Positions 20,123-31,300 of a stretch of 64,000 nt of DNA are shown in pieces. The stretch comes from Rotaria macrura (Eukaryota > Rotifera > Eurotatoria > Philodinida > Philodinidae): contig OENT01000244.1 of assembly GCA_900239685.1 (NCBI GenBank), forward strand, positions 62,001-126,000, in the 5' to 3' direction. The position numbers and the translations under genes are program-made. Below the pieces are notes generated by a model, which had not been told where the DNA came from, searched no databases, and saw only the letters and a program-made list of their open reading frames with translations. Within the stretch, counting starts at the first letter, position 1; each line of letters starts with the position of its first letter.

Positions 20123-22746
20123 TTATATTTGATTATATGAAATCAGTTTTTTCAATATTGAAAGTTCTCGTCGTAAATTGTAGTCATTCAATGATAACAT
20201 TTCTTTTTCAAAATGTATTTCAAATCCCATGAATAGAGCACGAAATTCAGGTGAAATTTTGAGAGCAGTTTTAACTTGCTGCCATACAGTCATATACTGT
20301 TCATTAATTTTGCGTACTCTTAGATGGTTTTCATGTTCAACAATAGAAGTTGTTTTTTTTTTATTGTAAATAGATTTGTGTTCATATTGCAGCCATGAAT
20401 GTAGTAATTTAACATATTCAACTAGTAAAATAGCTTTACGAATTCCATCATTGGAATAAAATGATTTCTTAGAGCATTCATCATGACTTATGAATTGTGA
20501 GTTGAGATCAACAATATTGATGTATGATATATTTCTATTGATTTTACCAAGTCGATCTTCATAGGTAATAGTCAAATTCAAACTATGAGTTTGTGCTGAT
20601 GATGCCTTTTTTTCTTTTAACTTTAATAGAACAAAACCATTTCGAGTAGATTTATATTTGCCTCGTGATTTTTTTAGAAAGATTGTACTAATTGTAATTA
20701 ATTCGTTGGTGCTGCTTGCATATTCAAATGAACGATAAACACGTTCGATTTCAAATCGATTTGATTGTAGACGTAGTTGTACGTTGAATGCCAGAGGCGT
20801 TATAATCAAATTAAAATCATCATCTAATAATTCTTTAAGACTTTTTCTATCATTCACAGCAAAATAATTTGCTCCACTTGTTTTACATATGCTTTGGATG
20901 AGTGATCCTTTCGCAGCGATGCCAAGTCCGATGAATGTTGTATAAATACGCTTTTTAGCGTTAAACATTGTAGCTGATTTAAAATATTTAGTATTTATTT
21001 CACCTGTATTTGTCAATACATCGGTTAAAAAGATGATTCGATTTTCATATTCATCAGTAAGTTGAATACGATTGAATAAGACTGAACTTGCTCGTACTCC
21101 ACCACTCATATACATAGAGCCAGTTGACTGAAGTTCATTGAGATTTTTGCGAGTTTTTTCTTTTTGTTCATCAGTCATATACACGAGTGGTTGCAGTTCA
21201 AAAGCAAATGTATTCAGAGTAATTATGCCGAGACGATCTCGTTTTTCAAGTCTATTCACAATTTTATGAATTTCATCAAGAGTTATATTCAATTTCGATT
21301 GATAATCCGAATGATTTGAATCTCTTCTTGCAAATGGAGCTCCCATTGAACGGCTAATATCGATGACAATAACAAGATTCAGTGGCATATGTTTAAATTG
21401 CCATGCAAGTGAATCTAACTTCAGACTAAGTGTCACGTAATAATCGCAATGATTTTTATCGAATAGACTTCGTGTAACACTAATTCCATACGATGGACAG
21501 AACTGATTTCGACACGTTTCAGAAGTTGGTTCGTCAAATACATAATCATCAACAATCCTATGATTAATGACAAGAGATATTAAATTTCAACGAATCAATA
21601 CCGTTGAACATATTCTGAATAGACAGTATTAAAAAAGAAATATTAGTACAATATGAAAAATTAAGGTTTCTAGTGAAGTGTAGAACTTTCATGTAAATGC
21701 CAGTGCGAACATCGTTACATCTATGTACTTACTCTTCGAATGAAACATCATTGAAGGCAGGCAAAATATTACGATTAATTTTCGCTCGAAATGTGTTGAT
21801 ATCTTGGCTATTCAGCATTGTAGATTTAAATTCCTCACCTGGATCATAGTTTACTAAAAAAATGTTGACCATCATGTATAGTTTATTCATTCAAATTAGA
21901 ATTAAAATATCATAGAAAAATGTTTTCCTACTTTCAACTATTCGAAGTAACTATTATGTCAGAGTTTAATGTTTAGAATTTCCTTTAGACATACGATTTC
22001 GAACCATTCTTGTGAAATAAAAATAGCTTTTTTGTGTAGTCAAAAAGTGAGTACACTATTTGAGTAGGTCAGTGTGTCCGGCCGTTTATTCGATAACTCT
22101 GCATAATTCCATTCGATTGAGCTGGAATTTTGTGCACAGAATCGCCTCATCAATATCTCGGTCAAGTTCGAAGATGAGAAAGGTCTGGCAAGAAATGGCT
22201 GAGTTATAGAAAAAATTGTCATTTTTGATCAGACCATCCATGAGGGGGTGTATAGAGATTTTTTCAGAAAACAATTTTTTTCTCTGAATTATCTACAACG
22301 TANACGCTGATTCCGAATCTGATATTAGTTTTGAACCAAATGCCTAGATATGTCTCAGATGACCACTAGTTTTTGGGTTTCCCAAAAAGATTTACCAGTG
22401 CACACATTCTAAAATTTGACTGATTTGTCTCATTCACTTTTTGAAGTACACATAACTCTCGGACTTAAGTCCGACGTTTTCACATTTATTTCTATCTGAT
22501 TTCAGTACTTTGATTGTCCATTTTTTTCTAATGAAAAAAGTGTATCTACCATCACACATATGATGAGATTGTTTTTAAAAATATTCATGAAAGCCAACTA
22601 AGTGCTTTTCTAAAAGAGAAACTCTGCAGACTATATTTATAGTTATTCTTACACTCTTGTTGACGATTCCAATGAACATCAATTGCCCATGAGATGATAA
22701 TACCGAAAAGAATCCCTGTGCACAATAGTCCTAATAAAATCTTCAT
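20123..22746 (-). CDS. Secreted or signal-anchored von Willebrand factor A domain protein (3 exons)
   Basis: Exons are 22653-22746, 21733-21853 and 20123-21557, giving 549 aa; phases close exactly. The start (MKILLGLLCTGILFGIIISW) is a strong signal peptide or type II membrane anchor. A Cys-containing pre-domain follows (CRNQFCPSYG). The VWA domain spans about residues 130-320: LVIVIDISRSMG supplies the MIDAS DxSxS at D138, the STGSMYMSGGVRAS segment the Thr position, and IIFLTDVLTNTGE the distal Asp, so metal binding looks intact. The C-terminal 200 residues are beta-rich, then helical, and unrecognised. Family parallels are animal alpha2-delta/ITIH-type proteins and bacterial YfbK-type VWA proteins; neither is close enough to name it. 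Intron 1 carries the 22027-22492 repeat. An upstream open stretch (22870-23050) does not join in frame and was left as possible 5' UTR. Confidence 0.82.
22027..22492 (+). repeat. Dispersed repeat, copy 1 (in the first intron of the VWA gene)
   Basis: About 466 bases are almost identical, in reverse complement, to 27200-27685. Near its two ends are similar inverted words (TGTGTAGTCAAAAAGTGA and TGTGTACTTCAAAAAGTGA), and it holds the perfect palindrome CGGACTTAAGTCCG close to one end. Compared with copy 2 it lacks a segment of roughly 20-25 bases next to the undetermined base at 22303. It looks like a miniature inverted-repeat transposable element. Confidence 0.7.
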
Positions 22747-23059
22747 CAATTTAGTGACTGTTTTCCGATAATATCGTCTGAAATAGATAATTTAAAGATA
22801 TAATAAATTTTCATTACTATGTTATAGTAAATGATCCATAATACTATAAACATTGTGTTGAACAATAGATGATCGGAAATATTTACCGTATACTCGCCCA
22901 ATGAAGAAATAGCACCATTGTGATTGTTCGTGTGTACTTGTATCTGCTACTATAGATGAGGATGAAATCGTTTTATAGGATAATAGTATCAACAGGCAAA
23001 TACCTAAAACTTTGAAATACAAAAAAGTAAATTCAATTTCAAATATCGACACACAAATG

Positions 23060-25897
23060 GTCGTTTTAATTATTCAACTAATTATGCTCATATATCGTTG
23101 ATATTTTTGGCCTCTTAATTTTTTCTATGCAGTACACTAAAAACTGCTGCTTAGAAAAGCTTATAGTTTTTGACGAGCACAAATAATTTATAAATTTTTC
23201 GCTGAATTCTAAAGGAAGCATCTTTCTAATTGCTCTCTATCACTCTTTCTCTCTCTGTTCGTAGATGTCTACCTTCATACATTGTGAAAAAACATATGCA
23301 CACTGATCTTGTGTGAAACATTTTATTATTCTAGTGATAAATATGTCATCATAAAACATTCTGACAGGCGAATCAACTTTATTCCTAATTTATAGAAAAT
23401 AACTTTCAACTAGAATTTTACCAGTAGTCTATTTCATGTCGGATATCTTATTTGCTGACTTACTTCGTGACAGTAAAGTGCAAAAATATACTTTTGTATA
23501 GACTATTAGTAAAATTTGCCGTGTATTTATGGGTAGTGTAATTACTTTTTTTTTACTTGCTCATGTAACTGGAAGTCAATGAAGCACGACATTTTTATCA
23601 GCTAGGAAGTTGCTTTTTTTAAATAAATCCTCTCCTTTTTGCATGGATGCTCTCTTTCAATGTACTACCTACTTTTATGTCTGCCGAAATTGATATTAAA
23701 TTTTGTCAAGGCGAAACAAAAATTGATTTAGTATTGATACCGCGAAATCATGATTACACTTGAATCAGAAGTTATATTTCATCTTCATTAATAATATATT
23801 TGATATTCGATCTCATACATAACATTTACTTATCAAAATGAACCCAAGCACCTCCTTCCTACCGAAGCATCATCATCTTCGTTAAAACACATGACTACAA
23901 TGTGCTAATATGAAATATTTTTCTTCGTTTCCATTTTCGTAGAAATAGTTCAATATTTTATCTTCTAGTCAGAAAAGATCTACCATAGACGATGCATGAA
24001 ATTAAACTTAATTTTAATATAATCAAAGAAACTAAATAGCTAGGTATAAATGATTATAAATGCTACTATTCAAAATATTTTTGTAAAGTAACTTGAATCG
24101 AATTCTCATTAGATTGAATGTAAATTTTCTATTCAAACATGATTCAATGAAAGTCTTCGTTTTATTTTATTGAATTATCATATTCATCTAGTGAACTACT
24201 ATGTAATTAGCACAGTATTTGAAGATCGGTATCACCTTTTAAAATATGATATACATAGATTTTCTTTATTGTATCATTTGTTACAATGATTATGCATCTA
24301 GCACAAGATGAAATATTTAATGTTTAGTTCTATTATAATTCGATGTTGAATTTGATTGACATTACTTGTATGTGAACTAGATTCTTGTAATCTAACTCAT
24401 CTAGATCTCGAAATAATCTAGTCTTTTGTTTTTGTTTTGTACCAAACATGTATTAATGAAATGAACATATTCTAAGTTACTCTAAACATAAATTTGATTA
24501 TCATATCATATCAAGTTTACTATATGTATCGCTATTACTCTAGTGAATTTCATTCGAAAATAATTGAGTTGACGAATTTTCTTCAAAACAAAAAAAGAAA
24601 AATAAGTGTGTATAGAGTACAGTTGTTAACTTGATACTATCCGTAGATGAATGAATTCGAAATTACTTCAAACGAATAATATACTCATTGAAATAACATA
24701 GAAATCATTGTTGAAGATGTCATATAACTTTAGATTTTTGTCTGATGATAAGAAGTTCAGTTTTAGAGTTTAAATATCTCTTGAATGGATACTATGCTTT
24801 GTTTTGAATAGGACTAGAATTTTATGTTTGGAAAAATTTCGAAATATGGTTTACTACAAAATTGTGTTATGTGTATATCTTTGATTTTCACTTTGGATAA
24901 AATACTAGATTACGAATGAAGATAAGTGAATTACTTCATCACCGATGGGAAGATAAGGACAATACTATTCTAAGTCCGGATACAAGATAGTCCCTCTCGT
25001 CTATGGTTTTTTTCCTAGACATGGAACAAAAGTATATGATTATAAAGATGGGATTTATCTAATGGCTTCAATACAAACAATACAATCAAGAAGAATCATC
25101 TTTATGAAATCACGTCCGTTATATTCTTACTATTCTAGTTTCTATTGAAAGAATACACTGCTAATAGTTAAATGTAGTACTTGAGAATTTCCTCAAACAT
25201 AGTCTTAGTTGAACGCCGTGTTAATCTATTCCTGTCAAGAATATCTAATTCAAAGTATAGAATTCTTTAGACTTTTTTTTTTCAATATGAAATCTTTAAA
25301 TAAAAAATAATTCCTGATTACACTTTATCTGAATGATATCTTCTAGTCCAAACGTAGAAAAAACCGGTCAACATGTCGTCGCTTGGTGTTTTTTTGTATT
25401 AATATCAATCATTCGAATAACATTTCGTTATTAAGTATTTTATGTAATCGAAGCAATGACGAGAATGATCTTCCTTCCATTCGTGTTCCAATTTTATGAA
25501 ATCGATGTGAATATCCGTTCGAAGAATTATATGAATTTTACATCAAGCACTAAATCACAACTTCTTCATGAGTATTTGATCGATGGCATAGTAAATAGAT
25601 GAATTCAAAACGATTAAAAAAGTGATATGATTCTAGTAAATTGCGCTTTTAGTTTCTACAAGTGACTCTCTATCATCAAAGAATACATTACTGATAAAAA
25701 AAATACATTATTCTGTCTGTTTTTTTGAGACTTAATCCTATCTAGTAGAAAACGGAAGCATGGTTATACAATGATTTGACATCATCGAACTATATGAAAT
25801 CTCAACATGGATAGATGTTTTTCTTCACAGTAATTCATAAGTATCTGTTTCTCTAACAGAAAATGTTTTTCTGTTTTATTAAATTTCGTTTTTTATA
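23060..25897. other. Gene-free stretch
   Basis: AT-rich sequence lies between the VWA gene and the secreted protein gene. No gene, RNA or clear repeat was recognised. Confidence 0.6.
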
Positions 25898-26572
25898 TTA
25901 TGCTTTATCATAACAAACAGAAACATCTTGCGGTGCAGGACATTGTCCACCGAAGTATAAATCTTGCATGAGACCAAGTTTATAATCTTTACATTGACGA
26001 TGAACAATTTCTTGTGTTTCGAGTAATTGATCATTATTGTCAAATAGTTGATAGATTGTTTTAGTTTCTTCAAAAATCAGTGTTACTTTATACCACTCAT
26101 CGACAAGTAAACGAGTTGAAAATAGTTTCAATAATGTACCTTGATTTTCAAATGGTTTAAGATTATTATCATAGGCATATGCAGCTATTTCAATTAAATT
26201 CGACTCAACACAATTATCATTCTCACCAATAACATAACCAGCATCATAACGAAGACAACTTCCAACACGACGAAATACAAATCTATCCGAATCTTTATGA
26301 TTACTTGTTAAATAACCACAACGACAAGCTCCCCATAATTTATTCCATGATGTTGTACACAAATGACCTTTAGGTTCTGTTGATGGAAATAAATAGTGAG
26401 CTGAACTATTGGTAAATTGAACACGTGATGAAATTATTGGATTAGATTTAAAACCATGAAATGGAATTAATGATGTATAATGTGCGCCTTGTTTTACTGT
26501 TCGACATTCAGCTGCATGAACAGCATGATTAGCAATGACACTAGTAACTAGGAGAGTAAGGAGAGACAACAT
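25898..26572 (-). CDS. Secreted Cys-rich protein of unknown family
   Basis: A single exon encodes 224 aa. MLSLLTLLVTSVIANHAVHA is a clear signal peptide with likely cleavage after Ala-20 or nearby. The mature part has nine cysteines (AEC, HLC, ACRC, SCL, NCV, QCK, QCP, VCY), suggesting disulphide-stabilised folding outside the cell. Alternating hydrophobic stretches in the second half (LLKLFSTRLLVDEWYKVTLIF, KLGLMQDLYFGGQCPAP) suggest a beta-sandwich of the concanavalin/lectin type, but no motif settles this. No transmembrane segment follows the signal. It sits alone, with more than 1 kb on both sides. I do not recognise the family. Confidence 0.75.
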   Translation of the reverse strand: MLSLLTLLVTSVIANHAVHAAECRTVKQGAHYTSLIPFHGFKSNPIISSRVQFTNSSAHYLFPSTEPKGHLCTTSWNKLWGACRCGYLTSNHKDSDRFVFRRVGSCLRYDAGYVIGENDNCVESNLIEIAAYAYDNNLKPFENQGTLLKLFSTRLLVDEWYKVTLIFEETKTIYQLFDNNDQLLETQEIVHRQCKDYKLGLMQDLYFGGQCPAPQDVSVCYDKA

Positions 26573-28366
26573 TCAAATTGATTTTGATATTGTATTAGCA
26601 TCCAGTAAATTTCTTTCGTTATATATATGTGATTGATGTTTTCGATACACCTGTTTAGTATCTCAGATTAATCTGATTCCATATAATAGAGACCGAATGA
26701 GATAGATAAACGAGAACAGAATCAAAGATATTATACTCAATGAAATTTTTTCGTTTTTTCATTCGAAAATAATAATCATTTGACAATATTTACTTAGAAG
26801 TGAAAATTTAAATAAAAACGATACGAATAAATATTCTCGGAAAAAAAACGAAAGTATATCAATGGAAACAAACTACAATGACACTATTAAAGAAATGAAA
26901 TAGTGCATTGTTTTTTGAAGAGTTAACTTTAGAAACAAAAACAATACTTCTATCTTTTGTTATACGAACCTATCTGTACGGTCGATACAGCAGTAGCTTC
27001 ATGATTTCTCCACAACGAACACTAATGATCAGTCTCATTAAAAGATCAAGATCTAATAGAATTCTACAAATATCCATAGGTTCTGATTAATGATAGAAGA
27101 ACCCTTGTATGTCTTGTAAAATTAAAGTAATAAATTAATTATAATATGAAGCAATTGATTTTATTGAATATTATGTGTCATAACATCCTTTAAGACAATG
27201 AAATAAATGTGAAAACGTCGGACTTAAGTCCGAGAGTTATGTGTACTTCAAAAAGTGAATGAGACAAATCAGTCAAATTTTAGAATGTGTGCACTGGTAA
27301 ATCTTTTTGGGAAACCCAAAAACTAGTGGTCATCTGAGACATATCCAGGCATTTGGTTCAAAACTAATATCAGATTCGGAATCAGCGTCAAAAACTGAGT
27401 CGATTGTATATACGTTGTAGATAATTCAGAGAAAAAAATTGTTTTCTGAAAAAATCTCTATACACCCCCTCATGGATGGTCTGATCAAAAATGACAATTT
27501 TTTCTATAACTCAGCCATTTCTTGCCGGACCTTTCTCATCTTCGAACTTGACCGAGATATTGATGAGGCGATTCTGTGCACAAAATTCCAGCTCAATCGA
27601 ATGGAATTATGCAGAGTTATCGAATAAACGGCCGGACACACTGACCTACTCAAATAGTGTACTCACTTTTTGACTACACAAAAAATCAGAAATCTCTTGG
27701 AAAGAATTGTTCTAAAAAATGAAATATAGAGAGTACGAAAAATGTTCTCAAACACTAGTTTTTAGATGAGTAAATGACAACAATTGGGTTAATCACATAG
27801 CTTCTAATCAATATTTTAATTGTTTACTAAGAATTCAATTGACCATTCACATCACGAGCGAACGATTAGATATTATGTTGAGATAAAAATCATGTTGATG
27901 TTTTATTTTCATTTAAAAACTTCTTTCAAAATTTTGTGTTTTATTCGTCTGCTTGGCGTTCTTTTTCTTCTCTGATGAAAAACATTTCAAAAAGTGTGAG
28001 AAAAGTCGTACACACTCATAAGCATTGGAAAAAAAATAAAACAATAACAATAGAAACTGCACAGTTCACTATTCATTAATTCTTTCCGATAAAGAAAACA
28101 AAATGAAATTCATCCAGAATATTAGAACGCAATTTTAAGTGCATAAATAGTGATCAATCACAAAGGATAAAATCATCGAGACAGATGAAAATAAGCAATG
28201 ACCGAGAATATGAAAATTAAACACAAAATAGATCTGTACCAATAAAAAGATATCTAAAATGTGAATTTTTTTTAATGAGAGATTAATGTTCTCCGAATTT
28301 GAAATCTGACTCAGAGAATGAGACGAACAAAACAGTGGAAAAAACGAATTTTTAAAATCATATGAA
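26573..28366. other. Intergenic region containing repeat copy 2
   Basis: Apart from the 27200-27685 repeat, nothing was recognised. Small open frames inside the repeat are mirrored in copy 1 and are shadows of repeat sequence similarity. Confidence 0.6.
27200..27685 (-). repeat. Dispersed repeat, copy 2 (inverted relative to copy 1)
   Basis: This is the reverse complement of 22027-22492 with only scattered substitutions and an extra segment (GTCAAAAACTGAGTCGATTG, about 27388-27407 and adjoining bases). The palindrome CGGACTTAAGTCCG is at about 27219-27232. Strong similarity over the full length implies recent transposition or sequence conversion between the two copies 4.7 kb apart. Confidence 0.7.
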
Positions 28367-31300
28367 TTAGTCAATGTTTTTATACATTTCTTCAATTTGT
28401 TTTTCAAAATATTTTGCCAATTCAGGTCGTTTTGCTTTCATTGTTGGCGTTAAAAGACTATTCTCTATTGAGAATAGTTCAGGATGTAGATGAATATCTT
28501 TTGCCTATCATAATGCATTGTAAAAATGAATTTTATTACGAACAAACAAATCAATATAATTTGTACATACCATTTCAAAACCTTTTAATCCATTCTCTTT
28601 TTCTAATCGTTTCATATCATTATAAATCAAATCTTTTATTTCCTAGAATAACAGTCAATTGTCAAACAAAATAAAGTAACGTTAACGAATGATCGTACCT
28701 TTTTCGTACATAATTCAATCATATCATTTGACATATCATTTTCACGAGCATAATTTCCAAGAACATCTGCATCAGGAACTACGATAGCTACTGTAAAACT
28801 CTGTTTAAACGATTCAAACATGTTAAAATAGAAACTAAATCTAGTGCATAAACATTATTTTACCTTATAACCATTACCATAGACAAATACTTGAGCAATA
28901 TAGTTACTATTAATATAAATATTTTCAATACGTTCCGGTGCAACATATTCACCCTAAAATATGATATATGAAGAATGTTAATCGATTGATATAGAAGAAC
29001 ATTCTTGAATTCATATTTCACATAGTTATTTATTCATATGGAAAGTTTTATTTCTTTTCCTTTATTGGAATTTTTTCATAATGCCCACGCAAAAAATTTT
29101 TTAACTCGTAATTCTAAAATAGTTTAGTTCATTCAAAACAATATCGGACTCGCAAAGATCAAATATTTCTTGAAGTTTGTTCTTTTATAAAAAAAAACAT
29201 CTCACTTTTCAATGAGAAAAAATAAGAAAAAAACCTTCGAGTCCTTACAAAACATGTACGTTCCTATCAATGGGGTTAAATTATGTCAACGCTGCGAAAG
29301 TTCGTTTACATAACATTTTGAAGGATAAAAAAACAACACACTCACATCTACATTTGCATCGATCGAATTGAAGTACTCTTCACAAAATTCGAGCGCTATT
29401 CGCTGTAGTGCATAGAAACAAACTTGAAAATTTTCTTTTCAAACATTAACATCAGGAAAAAATATGAAACCATACACAATTGTCTCTATGTAGCTACGTT
29501 ATGTAAAGTTCATGTCTTTTTGAATCTCGTAATTCACAACTATACAATTGTCAGAAAAACAACTTAAAATTTTTTAATCACAATAGAAGATATCTTTGCT
29601 TTTTTTTCGTGTCAAATTATAATTCGATACCTTTAATGGATCAATAATTTTCCCGTATAAAAATGTTTGATTACACTTTGTTGATAATGATGATTCAACG
29701 TATGACTATACGTAGTTTTCTTAGAGTATTTCTTACTCAACTATTTTAAAATCTATGCCGAATCGTGTACAAGTGCATGATCATTTTGTATCTTCAGATA
29801 AATGAAATGAAACAAAAACTATTTTCTTGATAATTTTAACGTATAACTTCAACAGGTACTTGTCATGTGCATGCCAACTACTACTTGATATTCTATTCTG
29901 TAAAATTAACTGTAGTGTACAGACACCCATGAGGATTATCTTTTGATTACATGAGGAATATGTTGAAGTAGAATGTTTTTAATTCAAAAAAGAAACAAAC
30001 CTATAAAGATCTTAATGAAATTTCTCATAATCGATACCTGTGATCGGTTTCAAAATGTTGCTTCACTTATGAGTTTTTGAACTCTAAATCTCCTTTCGAC
30101 ATTGACAACATAGTTTAGATTTCAAAGTTTTTACAAATAAAATTTACGATTTCAATCTATTGATTGTAAGAGAACGGCAATTTAAAAAAAAACATCTATC
30201 CAAGATCCAAGAAAAAAAGATTGCTGCACCGTATACTTAGTGAACATTGAATTACTAACTCGTGTCCGAATGGAGAAACTAATAAAGAGATTCTATTCAG
30301 ACGACTTATGTTCGTCAAAAATTTTCAATCTTAATTCACTGTTAAATACGATATGCATAAGAGACACAATAGCATTTTATTGATTGATTCATCTAAAACA
30401 ATCGTTTCTAATTATGTCATTGTTGTCAGTAAAAATTGTGTAATCAATAGGCTTTTATCTATCAAATCGCGAATATTTGAATACCAAAAATACAAACACT
30501 TACTTATTAGTTACTAATTAAAATAGCAATGGCATAGTCAACCGAGATATTAGAGTAAAAAAATATCTTTCCGATAGTTCACAAATGAAGACATATGCAT
30601 TATAACTTATTTGATGTTTCAGTATTATCATCAACCATTTTCGTTTTTCTAAGATAAAAAACTGAGTCAAGTACTCACTGTTACAATACGATCGTTGATC
30701 AGCGAACTATCTGAGATGATTCCTCTCGTGTGTTACATATGTAAGATATTGTTAATGTACATAACATCTGACTTTGTTTAACTCTCAATAGAATATTAAA
30801 GAAATTAAACAGTACAAAATTCGACCTGAAACTATCCACATAGATAGCATTACAAATATTGAAATCTACTATTCGTTGAAAATCATCTTATTTGTTCAAG
30901 TTATCAATTAACCAGAACAGAACATGAGTTATTTTTGCTTTGTTGAATATCAAAACGATTACTTGAAGACTACTCTATGAGAATACACTGTCAGGAGAAA
31001 CGTCATTTTTTTCGATTGCTTTTTTTTTAAAGTACTATACAAGAAAACTACAATACATTGCCATGGTTCATTTCATAGTTAACACGCTCTAATTAATGAC
31101 TGAAATCTAATCTCTAACGTAATATATTGATTCTCAATGATTTCCTTGATGATAGATTACGTGTCATAAAACATCAAATATTAGTTGTAGGAAAAATACC
31201 GAATAAATAAATCTGTAATAAAGCAAAAGTAAGCATTGAATCCTCCATGATTGTCTATATCTAGTAGTTCAGTTTGATTTTAAACACATGATAGACTCTT

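Noticed and set aside
22086-22274. 62-aa open frame present in both repeat copies (also 27439-27627) with a single Gln/Arg change
   Set aside because: The whole repeat is almost identical in both copies, including outside the frame, and a second overlapping frame is equally well kept. Conservation therefore reflects shared repeat sequence and gives no evidence of coding.
22822-23052. Possible upstream exon of the VWA gene (VADTSTHEQSQWCYFFIGRVYG)
   Set aside because: Its donor joins the next exon in the wrong phase and leads to an early stop, and the next exon has its own ATG with a perfect signal sequence.
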